Origin: Candidatus Binatia bacterium
GTDB lineage: Bacteria; Desulfobacterota; Binatia; UBA12015
Reading direction: 5' to 3'
Assembly: GCA_029243485.1 (NCBI GenBank)
Contig: JAQWRY010000075.1
Span: forward strand, 186,001-250,000
Length of the DNA stretch: 64,000 nt
The notes beneath the pieces were generated by a model that ran no database searches, was not told the origin of the DNA, and saw only the letters and a program-made list of their open reading frames with translations. Every line of letters begins with the position of its first letter. Position 1 is the first letter of the stretch. The translations under genes were made by a program, and so were the position numbers. Positions 33,708-44,478 of the stretch are shown here, one piece after another.

Positions 33708-35086
33708 ACAATTCCGTCGCTGCACCAACCACCCTCGACAACGACGGCGGATCGAGCGCGAGCCCGATGACCCCACGCGAGGTCGTCTCCGAACTCGATC
33801 GCTTCATCGTCGGCCAGCGTGCCGCCAAGCGCTCCGTCGCAATCGCCCTTCGGAACCGCTGGCGCCGCCAGCAGGTGGCCGGCGACATGCGTGACGAGAT
33901 CACCCCGAAGAACATCATCCTCATCGGCCCGACTGGTGTCGGCAAGACCGAGATCTCCCGGCGACTCGCCCGCCTCGCACAAGCGCCGTTCGTGAAGGTC
34001 GAAGCCTCGAAGTTCACCGAGGTCGGCTACGTCGGGCGTGACGTCGAATCCATCGTGCGCGACCTCGTCGAAGGCGCGATCGGCATGGTCCGTGCGGAAG
34101 AGCGCGAGAAGGTCCAGGTCCGCGCGCGCGAAGCCGCCGAGGAGCGCGTGCTCGACGGCCTCCTGCTGCGCACGACCCCACCGGACGGAACCCCGCCCTC
34201 CGAAGACCACAGCGGTACGCGCGACAAGATCCGACGCAAGCTGCGCGACGGAGAGCTCGACGAGCGCGAGATCGAAATCGAAATCCCCGATCAGGCTCCC
34301 TCCGTCGAGTTCCTCGCGCCGCAGGGCATGGAGGAGATGGGCGTGAACATCAAAGAGATGTTCTCGAACCTGATGCCCAAGAAGACGTCGAAGCGAAAGG
34401 TGAAGATCCCCGAGGCGCTCGAGCTTCTCACCGCCGAGGAGTCCATGCGTCTCGTCGAGATGGACAAGGTCACCCGCGAGGCCGTGCGCCGCGTGGAAAC
34501 GTCGGGGATCGTCTTCATCGACGAGATCGACAAGATCGCCGGCCGCGCTCAGGGCGGAAACGTCGACGTCTCGCGCGAAGGCGTCCAGCGAGACCTGCTT
34601 CCGATCGTCGAGGGGTCGACGATCAACACGAAGCACGGCCCTGTGCGGACCGATCACGTGCTGTTCATCGCGTCCGGTGCCTTCCACGTCTCCAAGCCCT
34701 CGGACCTGATCCCCGAGTTCCAGGGCCGCTTCCCGATCCGAGTCGAACTCGAGGCGCTGACCCGCGAGGACTTCGTCCGAATCCTCACCGAGCCGCAGAA
34801 TGCTCTGATCAAGCAATACGAAGCCCTGCTTCAGACCGAAGGCGTGACACTCAAGTTCGACGACGACTCCATCCAGGAGATCGCTCGGATCGCGGCCGAG
34901 GTAAACGAGCGGAACGAGAACATCGGTGCCCGCCGTCTCCACACGGTCTTGGAACGACTCCTCGACAGCCTCATGTTCGATGCCCCCGACCGCCGCGGAC
35001 AGGAGTGCGTGATCACCGCAGAGAACGTTCGCACTGAGCTCGAGCCGATCCTGAGCAGCGAAGACCTCTCTCGCTTCATCCTCTGA
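33704..35086 (+). CDS. hslU: ATP-dependent protease ATPase subunit HslU
   Basis: 460 residues, AAA+ unfoldase of HslVU. Motifs: [25 protein letters not shown] in two parts, Walker [10 protein letters not shown], the pore loop GYVGRDV, an I-domain (about 110-240), Walker [12 protein letters not shown], the sensor stretch [28 protein letters not shown] in parts, and [16 protein letters not shown]. The last residues SRFIL are the tail that docks into HslV. The N-terminal ~20 residues before MTPREVV are an extension. Translationally coupled to hslV. Confidence 0.95.
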   Translation: MNNSVAAPTTLDNDGGSSASPMTPREVVSELDRFIVGQRAAKRSVAIALRNRWRRQQVAGDMRDEITPKNIILIGPTGVGKTEISRRLARLAQAPFVKVEASKFTEVGYVGRDVESIVRDLVEGAIGMVRAEEREKVQVRAREAAEERVLDGLLLRTTPPDGTPPSEDHSGTRDKIRRKLRDGELDEREIEIEIPDQAPSVEFLAPQGMEEMGVNIKEMFSNLMPKKTSKRKVKIPEALELLTAEESMRLVEMDKVTREAVRRVETSGIVFIDEIDKIAGRAQGGNVDVSREGVQRDLLPIVEGSTINTKHGPVRTDHVLFIASGAFHVSKPSDLIPEFQGRFPIRVELEALTREDFVRILTEPQNALIKQYEALLQTEGVTLKFDDDSIQEIARIAAEVNERNENIGARRLHTVLERLLDSLMFDAPDRRGQECVITAENVRTELEPILSSEDLSRFIL

Positions 35087-35199
35087 GCGACCGACGATCG
35101 CGCCCCGAAGTTTCCACGAGCCGCGAAAAGACGGTCAAAACCGGGCAAATCGCCGCCTGCAGAGTTGCGTTCCGGTACCGCTTTGCGTAATCGCGTCCC

Positions 35200-36093
35200 G
35201 TGGACCAGGCGAGTCGGATCCAGCACGCCGAGATCCTCCTCGAGGCGCTGCCGTACATTCGCCGGTTCGCCGGCAAGACGGTCGTAGTCAAGTATGGCGG
35301 CAACGCCATGATCGACGACGACCTGAAGCGGGCGTTCGCCCGCGACATCGTACTGCTGAAGTTCGTGGGAATGCTCCCGGTCGTCGTCCATGGCGGCGGA
35401 CCTCAGATCAACAAGATGCTCGGTTCGCTCCAGATCAAATCGTCTTTCGTTCGGGGTCAGCGGGTCACGGACGCGGCGACCATGCGAGTAGTGGAGATGG
35501 TTCTGGCCGGTGAGATCAACGGCGAGATCGTGACCGGCATCGACCAGGCGGGCGGGCGCGCGGCAGGCCTCTCCGGCAAGGACGGCGGTCTCATTCGAGC
35601 ACAGCGACGAGACGAAGAGCTCGGCCAGGTCGGGCGCGTCACGGGCGTCGACGTGGGCGTCATTCGAGCGCTTCAAGCCCAGGACTTCATCCCCGTGATC
35701 GCACCCGTCGGCTCGGGACCGGATGGCGAGACGCTCAACATCAACGCCGATACCGTCGCGGGCAAACTCGCCGAGGCACTCGATGCGGAGAAGCTCCTCT
35801 TGCTGACCGACATTCAGGGGATCCAGGACGGCGACGGAAAGCTGCTCTCGTCCCTTTCCATTTCGGACGCGCGACGACTCATCGACGATGGCGTGGTCGC
35901 CGGTGGAATGATCCCGAAGGTCGAGTGTTGTCTCGCGGCCCTGGGCGGCGGCGTCCGGATGGTTCACATCATCGACGGCCGCGTGAGACACGCGCCCCTT
36001 CTCGAGCTGTTCACCGACGACGGCGTCGGGACCGAAGTGCATCGCGACGGCACGACGCCTCGCGCGCAGGGCCGCAAGGGGCCGGGCGCATGA
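35200..36093 (+). CDS. argB: Acetylglutamate kinase
   Basis: 297 residues, GTG start. It phosphorylates N-acetylglutamate in arginine biosynthesis. Signatures: [72 protein letters not shown], and the C-terminal [10 protein letters not shown]. It has the N-terminal helical extension typical of arginine-inhibited kinases. The ATG of argD overlaps its stop. A 113-bp gap after hslU holds no visible terminator, so argB may be read from its own or an upstream promoter. Confidence 0.95.
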   Translation: MDQASRIQHAEILLEALPYIRRFAGKTVVVKYGGNAMIDDDLKRAFARDIVLLKFVGMLPVVVHGGGPQINKMLGSLQIKSSFVRGQRVTDAATMRVVEMVLAGEINGEIVTGIDQAGGRAAGLSGKDGGLIRAQRRDEELGQVGRVTGVDVGVIRALQAQDFIPVIAPVGSGPDGETLNINADTVAGKLAEALDAEKLLLLTDIQGIQDGDGKLLSSLSISDARRLIDDGVVAGGMIPKVECCLAALGGGVRMVHIIDGRVRHAPLLELFTDDGVGTEVHRDGTTPRAQGRKGPGA

Positions 36094-37289
36094 GTGCCAC
36101 AGACGCGACCTCCCAGATCGTCGACCGGAACCTGAAGCACCTCGCGTCCACGTACGCCCGCGCCGAGATCGCGTTCGTGCGCGGCGCCGGTACGGAACTG
36201 TGGGATGTCGATGGTCGGCGCGTCCTCGATTTCTTCTCGAGCATCCTGTGCACGAATCTCGGCCACTGCCACCCCGCCGTCACCGAGGCCATTCGTGAGC
36301 AAGCGGCGAAGCTCGTACACCTTTCGAACCTGCATCACAGCGAACCGCAGTCGCGTCTCGCCGAGAAGCTCGTGGCGACGTCGTTCGGCGAACGGGTCTT
36401 CCTGTGCAACAGCGGCGCGGAGGCCAACGAAGCCGCCATCAAGGCCGCGCGTCGGTACGGCCACGCGAGCGGCGGGCGGTACGAAATCCTCACGGCCCTC
36501 GGATCGTTCCACGGCCGTACGATGGCCACCATCGCCGCAACCGGACAGGAAAAGGTGCGGCGCGGGTTCGAGCCGGGCCTGCCCGGGTTCCGCTACGTCG
36601 AATTCGGCGATGCGGCAGCAACCGAAGCTGCGATCGGGCCGGATACCGTCGCGATTCTCGTCGAGCCCGTGCAGGGCGAAGGCGGCGTGATCACACCCCC
36701 GCCGGGCTATCTCGCAGCCCTGCGCGAGATCTGCGACCGCCGCGACCTGCTCCTGATGTTCGACGAAATCCAGACTGGCTGCGGCCGCACCGGAACCCTG
36801 TACGCCTACGAGCAGGCCGACTCCGTGCCCGACGTCATGACGCTCGCGAAGTCCCTCGGCAACGGCCTCCCGGTCGGCGCCATGGTCGCCGGCTCTCGGG
36901 CCGCGGGCGCACTCGATCTCGGCTCGCACGGCTCCACGTTCGGCGGAAACTGCGTGACGAACGCCGCGGCCATTGCGACTCTGGACGTCCTCACGGACGG
37001 CGCCACGCTCCCACGTGCCCGCGCTGCGCAAGAGCGCCTGTGGGCGGGCCTTCGCACCATCGCATCCGAGCACGACGAATTCGGCGAGGTTCGTGGCCAG
37101 GGCTTGCTGATAGGGATTCCGATCTCGACACCGGCAAGAGCCGCCGCCATCGCCGGCCGCGCACTCGACCTCGGTCTTCTCCTCAACGTGACCGGCAGCG
37201 GCGTTCTGCGTATCGCGCCTCCTCTGGTCGTAACCGACAACGAGATCGACGAAGGACTCGATCTCCTGAAACGAGCAATCGCGTCATGA
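36090..37289 (+). CDS. argD: Acetylornithine aminotransferase
   Basis: 399 residues, class III PLP aminotransferase making N-acetylornithine from N-acetylglutamate semialdehyde. Signatures: [73 protein letters not shown], and the PLP lysine in [16 protein letters not shown], followed by HGSTFGGN. Normal length. The start overlaps argB by 4 nt and the end overlaps argF by 4 nt, so it is tightly coupled within arg. It may also serve as DapC in lysine synthesis, since no separate dapC/D/E is seen. Confidence 0.94.
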   Translation: MSATDATSQIVDRNLKHLASTYARAEIAFVRGAGTELWDVDGRRVLDFFSSILCTNLGHCHPAVTEAIREQAAKLVHLSNLHHSEPQSRLAEKLVATSFGERVFLCNSGAEANEAAIKAARRYGHASGGRYEILTALGSFHGRTMATIAATGQEKVRRGFEPGLPGFRYVEFGDAAATEAAIGPDTVAILVEPVQGEGGVITPPPGYLAALREICDRRDLLLMFDEIQTGCGRTGTLYAYEQADSVPDVMTLAKSLGNGLPVGAMVAGSRAAGALDLGSHGSTFGGNCVTNAAAIATLDVLTDGATLPRARAAQERLWAGLRTIASEHDEFGEVRGQGLLIGIPISTPARAAAIAGRALDLGLLLNVTGSGVLRIAPPLVVTDNEIDEGLDLLKRAIAS

Positions 37290-38206
37290 AACGAGACTTT
37301 CTCTCCATCGCCACACACACGCGGGCCGAACTCGAGGCCATCCTCGACGACGCCGCACGCCTGAAAGCCGACCTCCGCGCCGGCAAGGGCGACCGTCCTC
37401 TCCTGGGCAAGACTCTCGCCATGATCTTCGAGAAGCCGAGCCTGCGCACGCGCGTCACGTTCGAGACCGGGATCAAGCAACTCGGCGGTGCGTCCGTGTA
37501 TCTCGCTCCCGGCGACATCCAGTTGGGCGCGCGAGAGACCGTTCCCGACATCGCGCGCAACCTCTCGCGTTGGGTCGATCTGATCATGGCGCGAACGTTC
37601 TCGCATCAGGCGATGCTCGAACTCGCAGAGAACGCGACCATCCCGGTGATCAACGGACTGTCCGACCTCCTGCATCCCTGCCAGGTCCTCGCCGACTGCC
37701 AGACGTTGCTCGAGCACCGAGACAAGCTCGAGGGCCTCACCGTCGCGTTCATCGGCGATGGCAACAACGTGGTGAACTCGTGGATCCACGCCGCTTCGCG
37801 ACTCGGCATCCACTTCCGCCTTGCGTGCCCGAAGGGGTACGAACCTGACGCCACACTGCTCGCGAAAGCGCGCGAGACCGCGACCGCCGAGATCGAGATT
37901 CTCCACGACCCGGCCGCGGCGGCCGAAGGCGCCGATGCGCTCTACACGGACGTGTGGACGAGCATGGGTCAGGAAGCCGAATCCCAAGCGCGTCGGGCGG
38001 CCTTCGAGGGCTATCAGGTGAACGCCGCCCTTCTTGCCAAAGCCAAGAAGAATGCACTCGTCATGCACTGCCTCCCCGCCCACCGCGGCGAGGAGATCAC
38101 GGGCGAAGTCGTCGATGGTCCGCAATCAGTGGTCCTCGAGCAGGCCGAGAATCGTCTGCATGCACAGAAGGCCGTGATGGTGCGGCTCGCCGCGCCGTCG
38201 GCCTGA
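37286..38206 (+). CDS. argF: Ornithine carbamoyltransferase
   Basis: 306 residues; makes citrulline from ornithine and carbamoyl phosphate. Signatures: the carbamoyl-phosphate loop FEKPSLRTRVTFE, GASVYLAPGDIQLG, NGLSDLLHPCQVLAD (HPCQ), VAFIGDGNNVVNSW, DALYTDVWTSMGQE, and the ornithine-binding MHCLPAHRGEEITGEV. The start overlaps the argD stop (ATGA). Normal length, no oddities. argG begins 16 nt after its stop. Confidence 0.95.
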   Translation: MKRDFLSIATHTRAELEAILDDAARLKADLRAGKGDRPLLGKTLAMIFEKPSLRTRVTFETGIKQLGGASVYLAPGDIQLGARETVPDIARNLSRWVDLIMARTFSHQAMLELAENATIPVINGLSDLLHPCQVLADCQTLLEHRDKLEGLTVAFIGDGNNVVNSWIHAASRLGIHFRLACPKGYEPDATLLAKARETATAEIEILHDPAAAAEGADALYTDVWTSMGQEAESQARRAAFEGYQVNAALLAKAKKNALVMHCLPAHRGEEITGEVVDGPQSVVLEQAENRLHAQKAVMVRLAAPSA

Positions 38207-38221
38207 GATACGGGAGTACCG

Positions 38222-39424
38222 ATGAAATCAAAGGTCCAGAAGATCGTTCTGGCATACTCCGGCGGGCTCGATACGTCGGTCATCCTCGGATGGCTCCGCA
38301 AGGAGTATGATGCCGAGGTCGTGGCCTATTGCGCCGACGTCGGGCAGGGCGAAGAGTTGGATCCGGTTCGCGGCAAGGCCGAGGCCGCCGGCGCATGCGC
38401 CTGCATCATCGAGGACCTGCGAGAGGAATTCGTACGGGACTACGTCTTTCCCGTCTTGCGTGCCAACGCTACGTACGAGGCCGGCTACCTTCTCGGCACG
38501 TCGATCGCGCGGCCGCTCATTGCAAAGCGGCAGGCGGAGATCGCGCGCGAGCACGGAGCCGACGCGGTAGCCCACGGCGCGACCGGCAAGGGCAATGATC
38601 AGGTTCGCTTCGAACTGACGTTTGCCGCGCTCGCGCCCGAACTCACGATCATCGTGCCCTGGCGCGAGTGGGACTTCGTGGGCCGCGAGGACCTCATTCA
38701 GTACGCCGAACAGAATGACATCTCGATTCCGGTGAGTCGCGAGAAGCCCTACTCGTGCGATCGAAACCTCCTCCATATGAGCTTCGAGGGCGGCATCCTC
38801 GAGGACCCGTGGCGGGAGCCCTACGACGACATGTTCGTCATGACAAAGTCTCCGCAGGAGGCTCCTGCCGAACCCGAGTACGTCGAGATCGACTACGAGG
38901 CGGGAGATGCCGTCGCCGTCAACGGCGAACGCCTTTCCCCCGCCGCCCTCCTCGCCAAGTTGAACGAGCTCGGCGGAAAGCACGGTGTCGGCCGCATCGA
39001 CATCGTCGAGAACCGCTACGTCGGGATGAAGTCCCGCGGCGTCTACGAGACTCCGGGAGGCACCATCCTCTACCTGGCGCACCAGGCCGTGGAATCACTC
39101 ACGCTCGATCGCGAAGCCATGCACCTCCGCGACTCGCTCGTGCCCCGCTACGCGGACATGGTCTACAACGGCTTCTGGTTCGCACCGGAACGCGAAATGC
39201 TCCAGGCACTCGTCGATGAGAGCCAGAAGCCAGTCACCGGCACCGCGCGAATGAAGCTGTACCGCGGCAACGTGTCGATCGTCGGCAGAAAGGCCGCTCG
39301 CTCGCTGTACGACGCCGACATCGCCAGCTTCGATGAAGCCGGCGGTTATCAGCAATCGGACGCGACGGGATTCATCTCGCTCACCGGTCTCCGGCTGCGC
39401 ATGCGCGCTAAGTACCAGGGCTGA
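38222..39424 (+). CDS. argG: Argininosuccinate synthase
   Basis: 400 residues; ATP-dependent joining of citrulline and aspartate. Signatures: the ATP pyrophosphatase loop [73 protein letters not shown]-type segment ([19 protein letters not shown]), and [11 protein letters not shown]. Normal length. It sits in the middle of arg with short spacing (16 nt before, 5 nt after). Confidence 0.95.
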   Translation: MKSKVQKIVLAYSGGLDTSVILGWLRKEYDAEVVAYCADVGQGEELDPVRGKAEAAGACACIIEDLREEFVRDYVFPVLRANATYEAGYLLGTSIARPLIAKRQAEIAREHGADAVAHGATGKGNDQVRFELTFAALAPELTIIVPWREWDFVGREDLIQYAEQNDISIPVSREKPYSCDRNLLHMSFEGGILEDPWREPYDDMFVMTKSPQEAPAEPEYVEIDYEAGDAVAVNGERLSPAALLAKLNELGGKHGVGRIDIVENRYVGMKSRGVYETPGGTILYLAHQAVESLTLDREAMHLRDSLVPRYADMVYNGFWFAPEREMLQALVDESQKPVTGTARMKLYRGNVSIVGRKAARSLYDADIASFDEAGGYQQSDATGFISLTGLRLRMRAKYQG

Positions 39425-39428
39425 GCCG

Positions 39429-40880
39429 ATGCCCGGCTCGAAAAAGGTCCCCGGGAAGAGGAAGAAGGCATCAAAGGTCGCCAAGGCCTGGGACGGTCGC
39501 TTCCAGGAGCCGACGGACCCCCTCGTCGAAACCTTCACGAACTCACTCGCCATCGACCTCGAGATGGCCGACCAGGACATTCGGGGCTCGGTGGCTCATG
39601 TCCACGGCCTCGAGCGCGCCGGACTCCTCACCTCGAGCGAGACCGGGAAGATCGTGCGCGGACTCGGTCGGGTCGGCAAGGAGATCCGCGACGGAAAGTT
39701 CCGCGCGCACCCATCGGACGAAGACGTGCACATGGCCGTCGAACGGAGGCTCACGGAACTCGTCGGCCCGGTCGGCGGCAAGGTCCACACCGGCCGAAGC
39801 CGCAACGATCAGGTAGCGACGGACGTACGCCTGTGGCTGCGGGACCAGATCGACGCCACGATTGTAGACATCGCCGCACTCCAGGGATCCCTCCTGCAAC
39901 GTGCGCAGAACGACCTCGACGTCGTCGTACCCGGCTACACACACCTGCAGCGCGCCCAGCCGGTGCTCCTGTCCCACCACTGGCTCGCATACGCCGAGAT
40001 GCTCGAGCGCGACTGCGACCGTCTCGCGGACACACGCAAACGCGTGAACGTGCTTCCGCTGGGCGCAGGAGCATTGTCCGGAGCCGGGTTTAGACTCAAC
40101 AGACGAGCCGTCGCCCGTGAACTCGCGTTCGATTCCGTCACCGAGAACTCTCTCGATGCCGTGTCCGACCGCGACTTCATCGTCGAGTTCTTGTCCGCAG
40201 CCTCCCTCATCGCGATGCACCTCTCCCGGTTGAGCGAGGAGATCGTGCTCTGGTCGAGCGACGAGTTCGGGTTCCTCAAACTGCCCGACGCGTTCGCGAC
40301 CGGCAGTTCGATGATGCCACAGAAGAAGAATCCGGACGTGGCCGAACTCGTCCGGGGCCGGACCGGGAGAGTGTACGGCTCCCTCGTCACGATCCTGACG
40401 ACGCTGAAAGGCCTGCCGCTGGCGTACAACCGCGACCTTCAAGAGGACAAACCTCCGCTCTTCGACGCGGCGCGTACGACCCGAGCCTGCCTCGCAGTCC
40501 TCGCCAAGATGCTCCCGAAGCTGCGGGTCCAGAAGGCGCGAATGCGGGAGGCGGCCGGTGGTTTGGCCCTCGCGACGGAGCTTGCCGACTACCTCGTCGA
40601 GCGCGGACTCCCCTTCCGCGAAGGCCACTCGGTGGTGGGGCGAATCGTCGGATTCTGCGTCGAGAACGACCGCGATCTGTCCACCCTCACGACGGCCGAA
40701 CTCCAGACGTTCTCGCCGGACTTCGGCGACGACGCGCGGAAGCGGCTCCGGATCGAGACGGCGCTCGCACGACGAAGCCTGGTCGGCGGCACCGCTCGAA
40801 GCAATGTCGAACGACGGATCGGGGAGTTGGAAACCTCCGTCGCCGGTCGCCGCCCGAAGCGCGCGCGGAAACGCCGATGA
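39429..40880 (+). CDS. argH: Argininosuccinate lyase
   Basis: About 483 residues from the ATG at 39429; makes arginine and fumarate. A Lys-rich N-terminal extension of ~19 residues (KKVPGKRKKASKVAKA) precedes the usual WDGRFQEPTDPLVETFTNS start. Family motifs: HTGRSRNDQVATDVRLWLR, PGYTHLQRAQPVLLSHH, LPLGAGALSGAGF, SDRDFIVEFLSAAS and the signature GSSMMPQKKNPDVAEL. The C-terminus ends in a basic tail (GRRPKRARKRR). The lipoprotein gene that follows overlaps the stop by 4 nt. Confidence 0.94.
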   Translation: MPGSKKVPGKRKKASKVAKAWDGRFQEPTDPLVETFTNSLAIDLEMADQDIRGSVAHVHGLERAGLLTSSETGKIVRGLGRVGKEIRDGKFRAHPSDEDVHMAVERRLTELVGPVGGKVHTGRSRNDQVATDVRLWLRDQIDATIVDIAALQGSLLQRAQNDLDVVVPGYTHLQRAQPVLLSHHWLAYAEMLERDCDRLADTRKRVNVLPLGAGALSGAGFRLNRRAVARELAFDSVTENSLDAVSDRDFIVEFLSAASLIAMHLSRLSEEIVLWSSDEFGFLKLPDAFATGSSMMPQKKNPDVAELVRGRTGRVYGSLVTILTTLKGLPLAYNRDLQEDKPPLFDAARTTRACLAVLAKMLPKLRVQKARMREAAGGLALATELADYLVERGLPFREGHSVVGRIVGFCVENDRDLSTLTTAELQTFSPDFGDDARKRLRIETALARRSLVGGTARSNVERRIGELETSVAGRRPKRARKRR

Positions 40881-41332
40881 GAAGCGGCGCCGTAATCGCC
40901 GCGGCGCTCGCGGCGACTCTCGCGGCCGTCGCCGGGATCGGCTGTGGAAAGATGGGCCCACCTCGCCTGCCCCAGCTCGCGATCCCGCTCGAACCGCAGC
41001 CCGTTCAAGTGCGGAACGTCGCAGACGGAATCGCGGTGACGTTCCGCCGACCGCGCGAGTATCGCGACGGTGTTGCGCTAGACGACCTCGGCAACTTCGA
41101 GATCTCGAGATCGTGCGCGCACGCGCCGGGCCCGATTCCGGTCGCCAACATTCCGGTCGTCGACCACGGCCGCCTCCAGAAGCAGAGCCAGATCACGCTG
41201 GTCGACTTCGATCCTCAGCCCGGCCAAACCTGCACCTATCGCGTCGTCGCGGTGACGCTCGACGGCTACCGAAGCGCGCCCGCCGACAGCGAGCCCATCA
41301 AGCGCGAGATCCCTCTGGCCGTCACGCCGTAG
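40877..41332 (+). CDS. LptM-like lipoprotein with fibronectin-like domain
   Basis: 151 residues. A signal peptide ending in GIGC is followed by GKMGPPRLP, the CGxxGPP/L-x-x-P pattern seen at the mature start of LptM-type lipoproteins; Geobacter-like genomes often carry such a gene between argH and lysA. A ~100-residue beta domain follows (VQVRNVADGIAVTFRRPREY, TCTYRVVAVTLDGYRSAPA) resembling a fibronectin type III fold. Envelope-anchored; it may help LptD maturation, but that is by analogy. Coupled to argH, and it converges with lysA with an 11-bp overlap. Confidence 0.78.
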   Translation: MRSGAVIAAALAATLAAVAGIGCGKMGPPRLPQLAIPLEPQPVQVRNVADGIAVTFRRPREYRDGVALDDLGNFEISRSCAHAPGPIPVANIPVVDHGRLQKQSQITLVDFDPQPGQTCTYRVVAVTLDGYRSAPADSEPIKREIPLAVTP

Positions 41333-42617
41333 TCGAGAGCGGCACTTCGCACTCGGCAGCCAGAATGTCCTCGAGAGTCTCTCGCCGCGACATCAGCACC
41401 GCGCGGCCATCGTCCCACCACACCTGCGGTGCGCGCCCCAGCGAATTGTAGTTCGAGGACATGGCCGCACCGTAGGCACCGGCGTCATGGACGAGCAGGA
41501 AGTCACCGGGCTCGGGCGTCGGAAGATCCCGGGGCTGGATCAGCTCGTTGTCGTCCCGTGTGAAGACGTCACCGGACTCGCACAGCGGACCCGCCACCGC
41601 CCACGGCTGAACGGGACCAAGGGAATCGCCGACGACGGTCATCCGGTGGAACGAGCCGTACATCGCGGGCCGCACGAGATCCACGAAGCCGGCATCGACC
41701 ATCACGAAGTCTTGTCCGGAACCCTTCTCGTTGGTCTGCGTGCTCTTGCGGCCCGTGACGCGCGACACCAGCGTGGTCGACGGCGCGACGAAGAAGCGGC
41801 CCGGCTCGATCTCCACGCGGATCTGGCGACTTGCGCTTTCACTGAAAGAGGCCTGCGCATCGCGCAGAGTTCGCGCGAGGGGAGCGAGGTCAGGCACGAG
41901 GTCGGGATCCTGGTAGGAATGCGGCAGACCGCCGCCGAAGCTCACCGCACCGCAGTCGGGGAGATTCGGGAGGACATTTCCGAACAGAAACGCGAGCCGT
42001 CCGACGTTCGCATTGAACTCATCTTGCTGCGGCCCGCTACCGACGTGCGCGTGCAGCAAGGTCACCGGCAGGTGGTGCGCAGCCGCCGCTTCGATCGCCC
42101 CGGGGAGGTCGTCGATCCAGATGCCGTGCTTGGAACTCGGGCCACCGGTGTCACATGCCTGAACGTGACCGTGCCCGAACCCCGGGTTCACCCGCAGACC
42201 GACGGGCCCGCGGTACCCCGCCCCCGCGAGCGTGGCGAGCTGGCCAATCGATCCGATGTTCGGCAGCACCTTCTCTTGCTTGATGACCTCGATCGCATTG
42301 TCCCGAAACACATCGGCGGTCAGCATCGCGACCGGCGGCTCCGCTCCCATCGCAAATCCGGCCCGCTTCGCCCGCAGGATCTCGTTCCCCGAGACGGCGT
42401 CGATCCAGATTCCGCTACCCAGCATCTCCTTCAGGATCAGATGCGCCGAGGACGCCTTCATCGCGTATCGCGAGTTGAGCCCGGGCGCCGACGTCAGGTC
42501 CTTCACCACACCGATGCGCGCGCGGAGTACGTCGGCATCGCAGAAAAGGAACGGAGTACCGATCTCGTCGGCCAGTCGGCGAAGAAAGGCGGGATCCTGG
42601 AGCGGGTGATCAGCCAT
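41322..42617 (-). CDS. lysA: Diaminopimelate decarboxylase
   Basis: 431 residues; the last step of lysine synthesis, decarboxylating meso-diaminopimelate. A fold-III PLP enzyme with the PLP lysine in RYAMKASS, the phosphate-binding glycine run VSFGGGLPHS, IEPGRFFVAPS, the cross-subunit catalytic CESGDVF, and AGAYGAAMSSNYN near the end. The orientation is reversed compared with the arg genes and the dap genes on either side. The 110-bp space to dapF therefore holds divergent promoters. The 3' end overlaps the lipoprotein gene by 11 bp. Confidence 0.93.
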   Translation of the reverse strand: MADHPLQDPAFLRRLADEIGTPFLFCDADVLRARIGVVKDLTSAPGLNSRYAMKASSAHLILKEMLGSGIWIDAVSGNEILRAKRAGFAMGAEPPVAMLTADVFRDNAIEVIKQEKVLPNIGSIGQLATLAGAGYRGPVGLRVNPGFGHGHVQACDTGGPSSKHGIWIDDLPGAIEAAAAHHLPVTLLHAHVGSGPQQDEFNANVGRLAFLFGNVLPNLPDCGAVSFGGGLPHSYQDPDLVPDLAPLARTLRDAQASFSESASRQIRVEIEPGRFFVAPSTTLVSRVTGRKSTQTNEKGSGQDFVMVDAGFVDLVRPAMYGSFHRMTVVGDSLGPVQPWAVAGPLCESGDVFTRDDNELIQPRDLPTPEPGDFLLVHDAGAYGAAMSSNYNSLGRAPQVWWDDGRAVLMSRRETLEDILAAECEVPLSTTA

Positions 42618-42727
42618 ACCGCCTTCCTAGCGGCCGGCCCGGATGCGGTTCAAGGGCTCGGCACCCACCTTGGACGATCGTGGAGCTTGGATGACGTAGG
42701 CGGGTGGGGAATGGTAGGAACAGCGCG

Positions 42728-43573
42728 ATGCGCCTCCCCTTCACCAAGATGCACGGGATAGGCAACGACTACGTCTACGTCGATGCCTTCCAGACGACCG
42801 TCGAGGACCCCCCTGCGGTCGCGCGGCAGGTCTCCCCGCGCAACACCGCCATCGGCTCGGATGGCCTGATCCTGATCGCCCCTTCGGACGTCGCCGACTG
42901 CCGAATGGAGATGTACAATGCCGACGGGAGCCGGGGCGAGATGTGCGGGAACGGCATCCGCTGTGTGGGCAAGTACGCCTACGACCACGGGATCGCGCCA
43001 CGCAAGACCCTGCGGGTAGAGACGGATGCAGGTGTGAAAGAATTGACCCTCCGGGTGCGGGACGGACGGGTCTACGAGGTCACGGTGGACATGGGAGAGC
43101 CCGGCCTCGACCCGGCCACCCTCCCGATGAAGGCCGACGGCCAGGTGATCGACTCGCCGATAGAGATCGACGGGCGCCAGGTGAACCTCACGGCGGTTTC
43201 GATGGGCAACCCGCACGTCGTCACCTTCGTGGACTCCACCGAGGACGCGCCGGTGACGACCTTCGGCCCCGTGGTCGAACGCGACGCTCTTTTCCCGCGG
43301 GGCGTGAACATCGAGTTCGTCGAGCTTCTCGCCCCGGCACCGAGCGCCCGTCTGCGCATGCGGGTCTGGGAACGGGGCTCGGGAGAGACCGCGGCCTGTG
43401 GAACCGGCGCGTGCGCTGTTGCCGTGGCGGGCGTACTCACCGACCGGGGAACGAGAGACGTCGAGATCGAGCTCCTCGGCGGCAACCTACAGATCGAGTG
43501 GCGAGAGTCCGACGGACATGTCTACATGACCGGCCCGGCGGCCGAGGTATTCTCGGGGGAGATCGACGTATGA
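42728..43573 (+). CDS. dapF: Diaminopimelate epimerase
   Basis: 281 residues from the ATG at 42728; converts LL- to meso-diaminopimelate without a cofactor. The two catalytic cysteines lie in EMCGNGIRCVGKY and ETAACGTGACAVAVAG. Other signatures: LPFTKMHGIGNDYVYVD, MEMYNADGSRG, VSMGNPHVVTF, and FPRGVNIEFVELL. Normal length. The stop overlaps the dapA ATG (ATGA), giving dapF-dapA-dapB as one operon divergent from lysA. Confidence 0.95.
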   Translation: MRLPFTKMHGIGNDYVYVDAFQTTVEDPPAVARQVSPRNTAIGSDGLILIAPSDVADCRMEMYNADGSRGEMCGNGIRCVGKYAYDHGIAPRKTLRVETDAGVKELTLRVRDGRVYEVTVDMGEPGLDPATLPMKADGQVIDSPIEIDGRQVNLTAVSMGNPHVVTFVDSTEDAPVTTFGPVVERDALFPRGVNIEFVELLAPAPSARLRMRVWERGSGETAACGTGACAVAVAGVLTDRGTRDVEIELLGGNLQIEWRESDGHVYMTGPAAEVFSGEIDV

Positions 43574-44478
43574 CCAATTCCAACTGTCCTTTCACCGGGT
43601 CCTTCGTGGCCCTCGTCACACCCTTTCGCGACGGCAAGGTGGATCACGAGGCGCTGAAGGCGCTGGTCGATCGACAAATCGCCGCCGGGCAGAGCGGGCT
43701 CGTCCCGTGCGGCTCGACTGGCGAATCGGCGACGCTCGACCACGAAGAGCACGGTGCGGTCATCGAAACCGTGGTGAAGCACACCGCCGGCCGCGTCCCC
43801 GTCATCGCGGGCACCGGCTCGAACGCCACGGCCGAAGCCATCAGCCTCACGAAGGAGGCGGAAGCCGCCGGAGCCAACGGGGCCCTGCTGATCTCGCCGT
43901 ACTACGTGAAGCCGACGCAGGAAGGTATCATCGACCACTACCGCGCTGTCGCCGAATCCACGTCGCTGCCGCTCATCGTCTACAACATCCCGGGCCGTAC
44001 GGCCTCGACGATCGAGGTTCCGACGCTCGCCCGCCTCGCCGAGGTGGAAAACCTGGTCGCGGTAAAAGACTCGACCGGCTCCCTCGACAGCGTCATGGAC
44101 ACCATCGCCGCGTGCGGAGACAAGATGGCGGTGTTGTCCGGGGACGACTCCCTCTCCCTTCCGCTCATCGCAATGGGGGCGACCGGTTCGATCTCGGCCA
44201 TGGCGAACGTGATTCCGAAGGAGATCGCGGACCTTACGTCCGCCGCCCTCGCCGGGCGCTGGGACGACGCTCGGAGGATCCACTACCGGATCCTTCCGCT
44301 GATCCGTGCCTGCTTCCTCGAGTCGAACCCCATCCCGATCAAGGCCGCCGTCGCCATGCTCGGGGGCTGTGAGAACTCCGTTCGGCTGCCGCTGCGCCCG
44401 CTCACCGACGGCGCACGAGAGAAGCTGACGGCGGCGATGAAGGACTTCGGACTCCCGACGAATGGAGCTGGGGTATGA
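43570..44478 (+). CDS. dapA: 4-Hydroxy-tetrahydrodipicolinate synthase
   Basis: 302 residues; condenses pyruvate with aspartate semialdehyde. TIM barrel with GSFVALVTPFRDGKVD, the GSTGESATL loop, the catalytic tyrosine in LIVYNIPGRTAS, the Schiff-base lysine in LVAVKDSTGSLD, and the VLSGDDSLSLPLIAMGATG segment. Normal length. It overlaps dapF and dapB by 4 nt on each side. Confidence 0.95.
   Translation: MTNSNCPFTGSFVALVTPFRDGKVDHEALKALVDRQIAAGQSGLVPCGSTGESATLDHEEHGAVIETVVKHTAGRVPVIAGTGSNATAEAISLTKEAEAAGANGALLISPYYVKPTQEGIIDHYRAVAESTSLPLIVYNIPGRTASTIEVPTLARLAEVENLVAVKDSTGSLDSVMDTIAACGDKMAVLSGDDSLSLPLIAMGATGSISAMANVIPKEIADLTSAALAGRWDDARRIHYRILPLIRACFLESNPIPIKAAVAMLGGCENSVRLPLRPLTDGAREKLTAAMKDFGLPTNGAGV

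Noticed and set aside
35087-35199. tRNA or small RNA between hslU and argB
   Set aside because: No cloverleaf, GTTCGA-type T-loop or terminator could be seen.
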